From contig JAGFNK010001237.1 of assembly GCA_025769875.1 (NCBI GenBank), positions 1-12,442 on the forward strand: a DNA stretch of 12,442 nt, read 5' to 3'. The number at the start of each line of letters is the position of its first letter. Position 1 is the stretch's first letter. Source of the stretch: Russula earlei (taxonomy: Eukaryota; Basidiomycota; Agaricomycetes; Russulales; Russulaceae). Shown here piece by piece: positions 1 to 8,800 of the stretch. Below the pieces are notes generated by a model, which did not search any database, had not been told where the DNA came from, and saw nothing but the letters and a program-made list of their open reading frames with translations. Position numbers and translations under genes: made by a program.

Positions 1-1000
1 AAGCATTCAGTGGCTAGCCGACGAGGCCCATGTAAAAGAGGAATGTGGTCCCTATGTTATAAAGGAAGGCATGGTGGCATCACCCGCCTGTATTGATACT
101 TTGCTAACGTCTCACACGCATGACCCAAGGGAGGTCAATCCCAGATTGGCCGAAGCTTCTCCACCTGTACTCACGGATGAAGCCGGGAAAGACGGTCTTT
201 GAATGGATGCAGGACCACGATGTGCGCAGCCTCGGCATCGATGTTCGGAGGTTTGCAAGCTTTGGCGTCATCAAGGCGCGTACCTTCCTTCACATAAAGG
301 CCCAGTGGCCATGGCTAGGACTCACAACCAGCACAGGGCTTCCTCCGTCGCGTCCATCGCTGGCCAATGCTCCTCACTGACGACATCCAGCAGCCCCTCG
401 AGTCCAAGCCGACGACTCTGCCACCATCGCCCATCAGCCGCAAGCGCGCAGCAGCTGAACGTCACTTTAGCAACATCCATACGTCCTAGGCGCCGCACGG
501 CGGAAGCAGCAGCTGCCTTTGCGACTGTGAACGCACATTCGACGAGTGGTACCATCTCACACCCTCCTCGCGCCGCCGAAGCATCGCTCGGTACTCTGCG
601 CTCGCGTGTGGGACCGCCGAGCCCACAGACTGTTAGAGTGCGTGAACCTCGACGGCATTCAACGACCACCCCTGCATCACTGTTCGAGATCGCGCAGGCG
701 CTGGCAGGACCCAATGAGCCTCGCTTGCAACATGTGCGCCCCAGACTCTTGCGTTCGCCTTCTTCTCCAGTAATAAAGACGCAGACGAATGGAGCTGCCT
801 CTTCGCCTACGCCTGTTCTAGTATCGCAGCCACTGGCATATCCCCCTTTGCTGGTGCCGCTGCTCGATGGCGAGCACCACACAGACGAACTGTGTTGCCG
901 TTTCGAAGTGGGATGGCCGACACTGGAACGCTGGTTGGTCGCTGTGGGGGAGGGTTCGGGCGACGGAGATTTTGGCAAGGTGTTAATCATTTATCGATAA
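1..1000 (+). CDS. npr2: NPR2 (NPRL2-like GATOR1/SEACIT subunit), 3' part, 5' end outside window
   Basis: This is the C-terminal part of nitrogen permease regulator 2, which with Npr3 and Iml1 forms the complex that turns down TORC1 when amino acids are scarce. Exon 1-68 encodes WLADEAHVKEECGPYVIKE, which parallels a stretch of human NPRL2 ending SYVTKQG. Exon 130-275 encodes LHLYSRMKPGKTV and RRFASFGVIK. An exon from 337 encodes GFLRRVHRWP. The last exon ends LLDGEHHTDELCCRFE...DFGKVLIIYR with TAA at 998-1000, matching the NPRL2 tail. Between them lies a long Ser/Pro/Arg/Ala-rich insertion absent from the animal protein. The first two introns (69-129, 276-336) only keep frame if they begin with GC. 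The exon from 337 meets a stop at 487-489, so one more splice must join it to the final frame. I could not fix that junction; donors at 461 or 483 and acceptors at 506-512 or 546 are possible. Identity is firm, the middle of the model is not. It ends 210 bp from convergent RCL1. Confidence 0.85.
69..129 (+). other. GC-AG intron in NPR2 (inferred)
   Basis: 61 nt. The frames on both sides (…VIKE and RSIPDWPKLL…) are fixed by similarity to NPRL2, and only a cut before GCATGG and after CCCAAG joins them, giving KEGRSIP. The single nearby GT (GTGGCA at 75) leaves the wrong phase with each nearby AG. A good branch-site sequence, GCTAAC, lies at 103-108. The donor is non-canonical, so this remains an inference. 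Confidence 0.55.
276..336 (+). other. GC-AG intron in NPR2 (inferred)
   Basis: 61 nt, from GCGCGT at 276 to CACAG ending at 336. It joins FGVIK to GFLRRVHRWP in phase 0, as in NPRL2 proteins. GCGCGT is the GTGCGT donor used repeatedly elsewhere in this window with T changed to C at position 2. The GT donor four bases further in (GTACCT, 280) would shift the frame away from the NPRL2-like sequence. Confidence 0.6.
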
Positions 1001-1210
1001 CAGCAAGTTGATTGTACTAGTAATATTCGCACCGCGACAACCTCGACGCGAATCTCGTTGTGGGTTGCGAAGTCAGCGGTGCTTGTTATGTGACCTGTCG
1101 TTGTGCACCGGCTGTCCTGTGACGCGGTAGATCCGTAATTCACGAGTCATGCCACGAGCAAGTATATACTCCCGGGAGAACCGATCTTCGGCCACTCGTG
1201 CAACCCGAGG
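1001..1210. other. Convergent intergenic spacer NPR2/RCL1
   Basis: 210 bp between the NPR2 stop on the plus strand and the RCL1 stop on the minus strand. It must hold both 3' UTRs and polyadenylation signals. No ORF, repeat or strong hairpin was recognised. Confidence 0.7.
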
Positions 1211-2655
1211 TCAGGCCAATGTTCGGTTCGTGTTAACGTAACCAACTCCATAGCAAGAGTACAGAAGTTGTGGCGACTGGTCTGACGTATCGACGGGGAC
1301 AATCTTGAATGAAGTACCAAACGCGTCCCTGACGTCTCGCAAAAATTGTACGCTTGGGAAATGGCGCTTAGTGAGATACCAATCAACCAACATATATTCA
1401 CTTACGTCCTCTCATTAGGTTCTGCCATCCTGCAGCGCCCAACGTCCTCGCTACCAAGTACCATCATTAGAAGAACTAAAGATTGGTGTTTCTGGTCCAC
1501 GCATCCACCTCTCTCCACCTCGGTGAGTAGAGACCGTGTAGCATGAAGAGCGATATCTTCCGGTGCAATGCCAGGCTGGGATACTGCTTCTGCACAATGA
1601 AGGGCAGATGTTGTAGATTCTGCAACAAGGGAAAGTGCGTATCCTGGTGATCTATGAAAACCTTCAACCTGAGCCAGCCAATGAAAGGTTGAAAATGTCG
1701 CACTTGCCACTCTCCTCGCCCTTGTAGACATCGGAGTAAAGGTAGATATCAGGGATGTACCGGTTAAGCACGGAACGGGCCGCCTCAATCATGCGATTTG
1801 AAAACTGTGGGCTCACGCGCACGGCATGTCTGGAAGGGATTTTTTCAGGGGCGCAAGCACACCCAAGAGGGAGCTAGCATACGCGATGCCTCGGATGCGC
1901 TTGATTTTTCCGGGATCTACAAAATTGAGAGTTTTGACCTGCTTGACGATGGGGCAGAGAAAGAGAACCTCGCCTCCGCCTAGGGGAGGTGAGCCCCGTT
2001 TCTTGATCTTGGGGCACGCATGAGCATGAGCATGAGCATGAGCACGCGCTTCACTCACCTTGAGCTCTAGCTTATCTGAAATTCCAAATGGTTCCAAGTG
2101 GGGGAGAGTAACGGTGCGTATTAAATCGACCTTGGTGATGAGGATTAGATGAATGCAAGAAACCGTTGAGGCTGACGCACAGAAAGATCTTTGTCGTCTG
2201 TGGTGATGCCCCTCAGGGTCAAGGCAAGCGGTTTTTTCGAAAACGGAGCGAGCATGATTATCGGCTCCAGAAAATAACCCACAGACCGCGATGAAGGACA
2301 TTCGTACGCGACTGGTCCTCCAGAGATGATTCCGGGCTTGAGAAGAATTGCGGTCCCTGAGCTTTGTGAGGGCAACACGGAGTGACAGGGAAGATGACGC
2401 ACCTGTGAGGGATATCTCTATGACGGTACCGTTCGTCACTTTTTCGATCAGTCTAAGCAAGCCAACTTCGTAATCTGAATCGATAGGGGTTCGTTCGATA
2501 TATCTTATTCATCTCGGTAACTGAGATAACATACCACGAAGTCCCGGATTTTTGTCACCAGGACGAATTTTTTCTATTTTTATCGGTTTTCCACTGAGTA
2601 TGGCGAGAACGAGGCGATGGCGAAAATAAAGGTGACCGCTGTAATGCAGTGTCAT
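1211..2655 (-). CDS. rcl1: RCL1, RNA 3'-terminal phosphate cyclase-like protein (18S rRNA processing)
   Basis: Rcl1 is a nucleolar relative of RNA 3'-phosphate cyclase without cyclase activity. It binds the GTPase Bms1 in the SSU processome and is needed for early 18S pre-rRNA processing. Eight exons (high to low coordinate): 2655-2535, 2474-2403, 2356-2181, 2130-2059, 2007-1883, 1829-1704, 1651-1406, 1352-1211. All seven introns are 46-60 nt with GT-AG ends, and phases close to give 359 aa, close to the human (373) and yeast (367) lengths. Diagnostic segments in order are FRHRLVLAILSGKPIKI, DPGKIKRIRG, RYIPDIYLYSDV, GYALSLVAESTT and ERGGCVDQKHQSLVLLMMV, closer to RCL1 than to the true cyclase RTCA. 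The start at 2655 aligns with the family N-terminus; the frame stays open upstream but without similarity. The gene shares a 105-bp divergent promoter with UBA3. Confidence 0.96.
2018..2041. repeat. Tandem hexamer (GCATGA)x4
   Basis: Four perfect copies of a 6-bp unit, followed by a partial one, lying inside RCL1 intron 4 (2008-2058). On the gene strand it reads as TCATGC units. If the intron were retained it would stay open and encode an Ala-His run, because both the intron (51 nt) and the unit are multiples of three. Confidence 0.9.
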
Positions 2656-2760
2656 TGTGAAAATCGAGGGATGGCTCGTAAGGTAACGTAATCGTCGCGT
2701 CAAAGCTCCATCACGTGCAGAGAGCGCGCTGCTCTCTCCACCATTATCGTATCGATTACG
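2656..2760. promoter_or_regulatory. Divergent 105-bp RCL1/UBA3 promoter
   Basis: This whole interval separates the two ATG codons, so it must contain both 5' UTRs and start sites. It holds a palindromic E-box CACGTG at 2712-2717, a typical bHLH site (Cbf1/USF class). Immediately next to it is an inverted repeat, AGAGAGC at 2719-2725 and GCTCTCT at 2731-2737 with a 5-bp spacer. The promoter role follows from position; the factor is inference. Confidence 0.7.
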
Positions 2761-4421
2761 ATGGCCACCGCCGCAGGCCCTCCAACCGCCAATGGATTTC
2801 ACTATGCAGACTGGGAAGATCGGTATTATCATGTAGATCAGGTCCTGGACCGTCCAGGACCCCGAACAGATCCGGATTCATTCATGGCAGGGGCAGCCGT
2901 GAGTGATCACACGGCTACCTTGTACTTAAAGGTCCTATGCTTTTGGCTGTAGGTGAAAAACTTTTTGCGGGATAAATGCAAGATCCTTGTCATCGGCGCG
3001 GGTGGTCTGGGATGCGAGATACTTGCAAATTTGGCTCTTTCCGGATTCAAGGATATACATGTCATTGATATGGACACTATCGACATTAGCAATCTCAATA
3101 GACAGTTTCTTTTTCGGTAGGTGTATCTCCCCACTCTCCTCAATCTTGCCCACCGCCCCCCTTCCGCAGACCAAAAGATGTCGGCCAACCCAAAGCTACG
3201 ATCGCAGCGGAGTATATTATGAAGCGCGTCCCTGGTGTAACGGTCACACCGTGAGTTCTCAAATCATATTGCCCAGGTTGTCTTTATGACATCGGAGAAG
3301 CTATTACGGCAAGATCCAGGACAAGGACGATGATTATTACATGCAATTTAATCTCGTCATCTGTGGCCTTGACTCGGTGGAAGCGCGACGCTGGATCAAT
3401 GCAACCCTCGTCAATCTCGTGGATCGGGAGAATCCAGAGAGTCTGAAACCTCTGATTGACGGTGGAACAGAAGGTCGGGATTTATCTTTTCGCTATCATG
3501 TCGCACCTCACCACTCTGAAGGTTTCAAGGGACAGGCGCGTGTCATTCTGCCCACAATCACGTCGTGTTACGAGTGTTCTCTCGACATGCTAAACAAGCC
3601 CACCGTCTTTCCTATCTGCACAATCGCAAACACGCCCCGTCTCCCCGAACACTGCATAGAATGGGCTTCTGTACTAGAATGGCCAAGAGTGAAAGGAGGT
3701 ACGGGTTATTTTTCATCCAAGTCATCATGCGATCCAACCTCCTACAGAGACGAAGCTCGATACAGATGACCCCGACCATATCCAATGGGTGTATGACGTT
3801 GCTCTCAAAAGGGCAGAGGAATTTAAGATTGAAGGTGTTACATGGTCATTAACGCATGGCGTCGTGAAGAACATCATCCCCGCAATTGCTTCGACCAATG
3901 CCATCATCGCGGGTACGTCTCTCCAATTCCGGCAAACCCTGTACTCACTATCCATGTAGCGTCATGTTGTAACGAGGCCTTCAAGATCGCGACCAGTTCA
4001 GCAGCATGCCTCAACAATTATTTTATGCTCATCGGCACAGATAGTGTATATAGCTACACGTTTGAGCATGAGAAGCGCGATGACTGCCCCGTGTGTGGTG
4101 GAGAGTCCCTTGAAATCTCCATCCCGGAGAGCTGGACAGTTGAGCGCTTGATTGAGATGCTGGTTGAAAGACAAGACATGTGCGTGCTCGATCTCTGCTG
4201 CCCGGGGGTTTTCTTTTTGATGCCTGAGCAGCCAAATAAAAAAGCCTTCACTGTCAACGCCAACGAAGCACATCTACTTCCAGGCCCCGCCGCAGCTCGA
4301 GACAGCGATGCGCCCTAACTTGGAGAAGAAAGTGTCGGAACTCGTCCCAGAAGGTGGTGATGTGATCGTGACGGCTTCGACCCTTCCATTCAACCTCTCC
4401 CTACGCATCACATACACATAA
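2761..4421 (+). CDS. uba3: UBA3, catalytic subunit of NEDD8-activating E1 enzyme
   Basis: Uba3 pairs with Ula1/APP-BP1, adenylates NEDD8/Rub1, holds it as a thioester and passes it to Ubc12 for cullin modification. Eight exons: 2761-2898, 2953-3116, 3170-3250, 3301-3473, 3522-3698, 3748-3912, 3960-4179, 4232-4421; introns 47-54 nt; predicted 435 aa (human 463). Visible features are the nucleotide-binding glycine loop GAGGLGCE at residues 61-68, then NLNRQFLFR and LIDGGTEG. Arg192 is the counterpart of human Arg190 that recognises NEDD8 Ala72. Zinc ligands are C201/C204 and C342/C345. The catalytic Cys is C218 in [17 protein letters not shown]-terminal ubiquitin-fold segment follows QIKKPSLS...YFQAPPQ and ends LRITYT. 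Intron 4 (3474-3521) has the unusual donor GTCGGG and is 48 nt without a stop, so its removal rests on similarity. All other junctions are ordinary. Confidence 0.97.
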
Positions 4422-4506
4422 ATTGTTCCACTATACACCACCCATTTCTGTATTTGTTGTTCCCTTGGACCATTCACGCTGGGCTCTTCAGATATACTCG
4501 ATTGAC

Positions 4507-4668
4507 TTAAAGTGCTCCATCCGAAGCATACATATTCAGCGCATGCGGATCCAAGTCGGCAAGTTCTGCCTTATCACTCGCACTCTCTAGCAGTAGGAAG
4601 TGATCACCTCTGACTGACTCCTTATAGTCTTGATCTAAATTGCGATTATGAAACAAGGTATTGGGCAT
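4507..4668 (-). CDS. Candidate small protein or last exon, unknown function
   Basis: An ATG-started frame of 53 aa ends in TAA at 4507-4509, only 85 bp from the convergent UBA3 stop. The peptide is hydrophilic and acidic (DQDYKESVRGDHFLLLESAS, ending NMYASDGAL) and reads like real protein. It could equally be the last exon of a longer minus-strand gene: the frame stays open upstream to a TAG that can act as a 3' splice site at 4681. I could not join it to the exon-like frame at 4826-5099, because the phases do not match. No family was recognised. Confidence 0.3.
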   Translation of the reverse strand: MPNTLFHNRNLDQDYKESVRGDHFLLLESASDKAELADLDPHALNMYASDGAL

Positions 4669-4825
4669 CTCAGGTGACTAGAGCTTTTCTACCTCTCCAA
4701 GACAAATCAAAGAGGGAGAGGGAAAAGCTGAGTGATCATAGCGACGAATCATCCTTCTGTGTAATTGACAGTCTTTCTCTCCACGACGAGAGGGGGAGGA
4801 GTACGAGAGAAAGATGCACACGCGT

Positions 4826-5099
4826 TTAGGATGTTCCCGCTGTGTGCATAACAAACCTGGATGGAGATATGTGTGGCACGTCATGTGGGAGGAGCGGAGA
4901 CTGTGGCAACATCAACCCATAATAATATCCCAATACCGCCAGTTGCATCATGAAGTGGGCACAGAGGATGGTGTGGAAAGGATTAGCTCTGTAAGAAGAG
5001 GAAGACCGCAACGTTAATCCACGGATGAGAAAATGTTACATAATCAGAGCTCGTACATCGTCGCCGTTGCTTCAATACATACTCATACGACTTCTTCAT
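4826..5099 (-). CDS. Candidate small membrane-type protein, two exons, unknown
   Basis: Possible model: a short first exon (5099-5089, ATGAAGAAGTC), an intron with donor GTATGAG and a strong pyrimidine-rich acceptor ending CTTCTTACAG (5088-4989), then a second exon to a TAA at 4826-4828. This gives about 57 aa with one hydrophobic stretch, FMMQLAVLGYYYGLML, that could span a membrane. The acceptor is the best evidence. The 100-nt intron is longer than most others here, and no homologue is recalled. Treat as tentative. Confidence 0.22.
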
Positions 5100-5346
5100 C
5101 CTTTATGTGCCTGCCGTGAGTGGGTATAGACCTTCACGATAGGAGCTCACTGATCAGATGAAGCATTGGACGAATCGTTTTGATGAACCGTTCATGCTGA
5201 CATTTTTCTATGCACGGAAGTTGCACCCCATATCAGCCCCAGCGGATCGTGGCCCCTTCTCGCTTCTCTTCACACACGAGTGGTGCGTTCGATGACTCCG
5301 TCCCATTAAACTCGCAAACATATCCTTTAGCAAGACTGGGATTTAG

Positions 5347-5892
5347 TGGGCTTTTTTTTTTTTGACGAAGTTTCTGGCGATTTCAAGCGAACGGAATCTG
5401 AAAGCAATCTTGGTGACAGCTGGTCTAGCGAATGACGGTAGTACGTATGTCTTGACTGGTTTGACTGGTGATTTCAATCCTGGAGAGCTTGCGTGGCAGC
5501 AGGTATGAGTTCGAACGGTACTGCGCTGTTATCATTAACAGGTGGAAAGCGTCGATGTCAATGTACGCATAAAAACCAAACCTTGGCAAGCGGCCGCGAT
5601 GGTAGAGGCAAGACTTGAGGTAGAATTGAGAGTTGTCATTCAGTACGAGCCCGCGGCAAAGAGCGAACGAAGACCTCGAAGGAGGAAGACATGTGGTTTC
5701 CCCTGTGCCACAGAAATCCAAAAGTCGAGCAAAGGTAATGTGAACTTAGCTGCAACACGAGACTTTTCTATGCAAAAAAATGCATTTATTTGCGTTGTAC
5801 GTAGAATTCTTGATTTAAGACAGTGTCAAAATGGTCAAAGCAACAAAAGTCGACCCACATGTCAGGTCCATCATTTAAGACAGATGTGCTAA
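5347..5892 (+). other. Exon-like reading frames on plus strand, unidentified
   Basis: The frame is open from 5347 to 5502 (VLTGLTGDFNPGELAWQQ at the end) and again from 5542 to a stop at 5892 (start VESVDVNVRIKTKPWQAA, then a basic stretch SERRPRRRK). Between them lies a possible 39-nt intron, GTATGA...TAACAG, which contains in-frame stops. That would be shorter than every well-supported intron in this window. No start codon, family or domain was recognised, and the end overlaps the NLR stop. It could be a decayed gene, an undescribed one or chance. Confidence 0.18.
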
Positions 5893-8800
5893 CTGGCTGG
5901 GTGGGAAATGCAGCACTACGGTGCGACCCCTTATACCTAGTGCCAGACTAGACTGGTATGAATCTTGACACTCTGGCCAGCAAGATACAGGCACTCGGCA
6001 TAGTCTCGTTACATGTGTGCCATGGCTTTTGAAGACCCACCCATCGTTATCGCAATACAAGCCTTGCAGAGCAATGCCCCTGACTGCTGACCAGTAGCAT
6101 TCGAGGGTCTTCACGGTGCAGCCAGTGCTCGTGTCCCAAATGCGGACTGTGCGATCCAAAGACCCCGAGACAATGTGCCTGCCGTCCAGTGAGAAAGCGA
6201 CGGCTACGACCCAATTTTTGTGGCCCTTGAGGGTCTTGGCGGCGCCAGTGCTTGTGTCCCAAATGCAGACCGTGCGATCCGGGGACCCAGAAACAACATG
6301 TGTGCCACCCGGCGAAAAGGCGACGGAAAACACTGCATCTTTGTGGCCCACGAGGGTATTCACGGAGTCTCCGGTTCTTGTGTCCCAGATACGGACTGTG
6401 CGATCCATGGACCCAGAGGCAATCTGTGTGCCGTCTGGCGAAAAAGCGACGGCAATGACTCCCTTTTCGTGGCCCTCAAGGGCCTTGATGGTGGTGCCAG
6501 TGCTAACGTTCCAGATACGGACTGTGCGATCCGTGGATCCAGAAACGACGCGCATCCCGTCCGGCGAAAAAGCGACGGCTCTGGCACAATTGGAGTGGCC
6601 ATTGAGGGCCATGACAGTTGTGCCAGTGCTCGAATCCAAGATGCGAACTGTGTGATCGTCAGACCCGGAGACAATGCGTCTGCCATCCGTTGAAAAGGCG
6701 ACCGCTCTGACCCAATTTTTTGGGCTCTCGAGGATCTTGACGGTGTTGCCAGTCCTAGTGTCCCACATGCGGACTGTGCAATCCTCGGACCCCGAGACAA
6801 TGTACCTGCCATCTGGTGAAAGGGAAATGGCTTTGACTGATTTTCTGTGGCCCCCGAGAGTCTTGATGGTGGCGCCAGTGCTTCTGTCCCAAATCCGGAT
6901 TGTGCAATCCTTGGATCCAGAGATGATGCTCATGCCATCAGGTGAAAAGCTGACAGCTGTGACCGAACGCTGGTGGCCTTTGAGGGTCTTGACGGTGGTG
7001 CCAGTGCCTTTGTTCCAAATGCGTATTGTGTGATCCTCGGACCCTGAGACGACGAGCGTGCAGTCCGGCGAAAAGGCAATGGCTCTGACCCAATCAGAGT
7101 GGCCCTTGAGGATGTTGACAGTGGCGCTGGTACTCATGTCCCAGATGCGGACTGTGCGATCCAAGGACCCAGACAAGATGTGCATGCCGTCCAGTGAAAA
7201 GGCGACCCCTGCGACCGAATTTTTGTGGCCCTCGAGGGTCTTGACGGTGGTGCCAGTGTTCGTGTCCCAGATACGTACTGTGCGATCTGCAGACCCAGAG
7301 ACAATGTGCATGCCATCTGGCGAAAAGGCGACGGCGTATACTGCTTTTTTGTGACCCTCGAGTGTTTTGACCGTGGCACCAGTGCTTGTGTCCCAGATTC
7401 GGACTGTGCGATCTGAGGACCCAGAGATGATGTGTGTGCGATCCGATGAAAAAGCAATGGCGAAGATCCAGTCTTTGTGACCCTCGAGGGTCTTGACAGC
7501 GGTGACAGTGCCAGAGCTCGTGTCCCAGATTCGGACTGTGCGATCTGAAGAACCCGAAGCAATGTGTGTGCCATCCAGCGAAAAGGCGATGGCATTGACT
7601 GAATGGCTGTGGCCGTCAATAATGCTAGCGGCCCATGATTGCTCTGTCCCATTGAGCACAGTAAAAGATTCCTCCAATTCTTGGCAGAAATGTGCACGGA
7701 TTACGGAGTTCAGCGGTGTGAATGGAAGGCTTGAGCGGTAAATATGCAAAGCTGCGACACTAATGGGATCGAAGAACTCCAGTACAAATCGTTCAAGATC
7801 ATCCAGCGTGTCAAGGATGTGACCTGGAAGACCAGGGAAGGTCTGTAATGATGCGATGAGTGGCCTACATCAAAATCGAACTCGGGTACAACGCACCGAT
7901 AAAACTTCCTTAGCACATCTTAATGATGGAATAGCCACATCGAGGGAGTCCATGAGACTAAGAGCCTCAAGCCAGTACAAATTGCGATGGAAGGAAAAGG
8001 TTTTCAAGGCGTCAAAGAGTTTGTCCGATGGCAGTGAGAATGCTAAATAATTGGCCCAATAACGGCAGGCATATTGTATATGCGGCGGAATGTATTGCGC
8101 GATTCTTCTTGAAAGATCACTAATCTCGCAGTTTAATTTCGAATAGTCTTGAATCTTGCACATATCACGTGAAAGGCTGTTCAGTTCGTTCAGACAATCA
8201 ATGGCGAGACACCCATGGTGTAGGGAATTATCAATGAGGAAATCAGGCTCTGTACAGCGGTTGTGGTCGACAATGAAGTCCGAGAAGGATGCATGCATGG
8301 CTCGGATGGGCCCACTAGCATGGTCTGAGGGAATGATGATGATTGAACGTAAGCGTTGAAGAATGCTTGCAACAGGGAAGCCTTTGTTAGTATCATGGCA
8401 CAGTAGCGCTGATATTGAACGTGCAGAGAGAGGGTCACAGAGTACAACAACACAGCCAAGGATCCTTCGCAAGCGGGCCAATGTGTCGGCACGGCATGAC
8501 GGTGGAAATGCATTCCTCAAGACCTTGAGATAAAGCTGGTCCAGGTGACGATAAGGATGTAGTTTTGAATGCCCCGGGTTTCGTGTGGCAGTAATCAATT
8601 CTAGGAGTTGGCCCCTTGGGTCGAGGACATCAGGACTTTCGATAAATCGGACTGCAGTAGAAGCAAAGATGAACAATCCATCTGACAGCTGAACGAGTGA
8701 GCGGACATTGTCCTTAGTGAACCAATCATGTTTCTGGAAACCTTCATTGCGGGTCCCAATTTGAGTAAGCTCATGGTTTAAGAATGTTTCGATGTCGTCG

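Larger units (their letters stand above)
4422..5874. other. Intergenic region between UBA3 and the NLR, no confident gene
   Basis: About 1.45 kb separates the 3' ends of UBA3 (plus) and the NLR gene (minus). I recognised no known protein in any frame. Several short exon-like frames with reasonable splice signals occur on both strands (listed separately), so one or two small lineage-specific genes may be present. A run of 12 T lies at 5352-5363. No transposon ends or long repeats were seen. Confidence 0.6.

Noticed and set aside
322..990. 222-codon minus-strand frame opposite NPR2
   Set aside because: The plus strand carries NPRL2-like segments at both ends of the interval; this is a low-complexity shadow frame in GC-rich sequence.
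1211..2460. RTCA, the true RNA 3'-phosphate cyclase, as identity of the minus-strand gene
   Set aside because: The N-terminal FRHRLVLAILSGKPIKI, DPGKIKRIRG and GGCVDQKHQSLVLLMM segments match RCL1 better than RTCA, and the length is that of RCL1.
2761..4421. UBA2 or the ubiquitin E1 UBA1 instead of UBA3
   Set aside because: The order of segments, the [14 protein letters not shown] catalytic stretch, the Arg at 192 and the length of 435 aa fit UBA3; there is no second adenylation domain and no SUMO-E1 tail.
4700..4810. CT/GA-rich segment as a transposon end or satellite
   Set aside because: It is only about 100 bp, imperfect and not repeated elsewhere; similar pyrimidine tracts are common in fungal promoters and introns.
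5352..5363. Twelve-T run as a polymerase III terminator
   Set aside because: No tRNA or other Pol III gene with A and B boxes was found upstream; more likely a simple homopolymer.
6047..7697. Alternative minus-strand frames within the WD40 exon, rich in Ser/Ala repeats
   Set aside because: Out-of-frame translation of the same 126-bp repeats; the in-frame reading gives perfect WD40 units.
6116..7741. Series of long plus-strand frames with repeated motifs opposite the WD40 region
   Set aside because: They are periodic antisense shadows of the tandem WD40 repeats and have no independent family signal.
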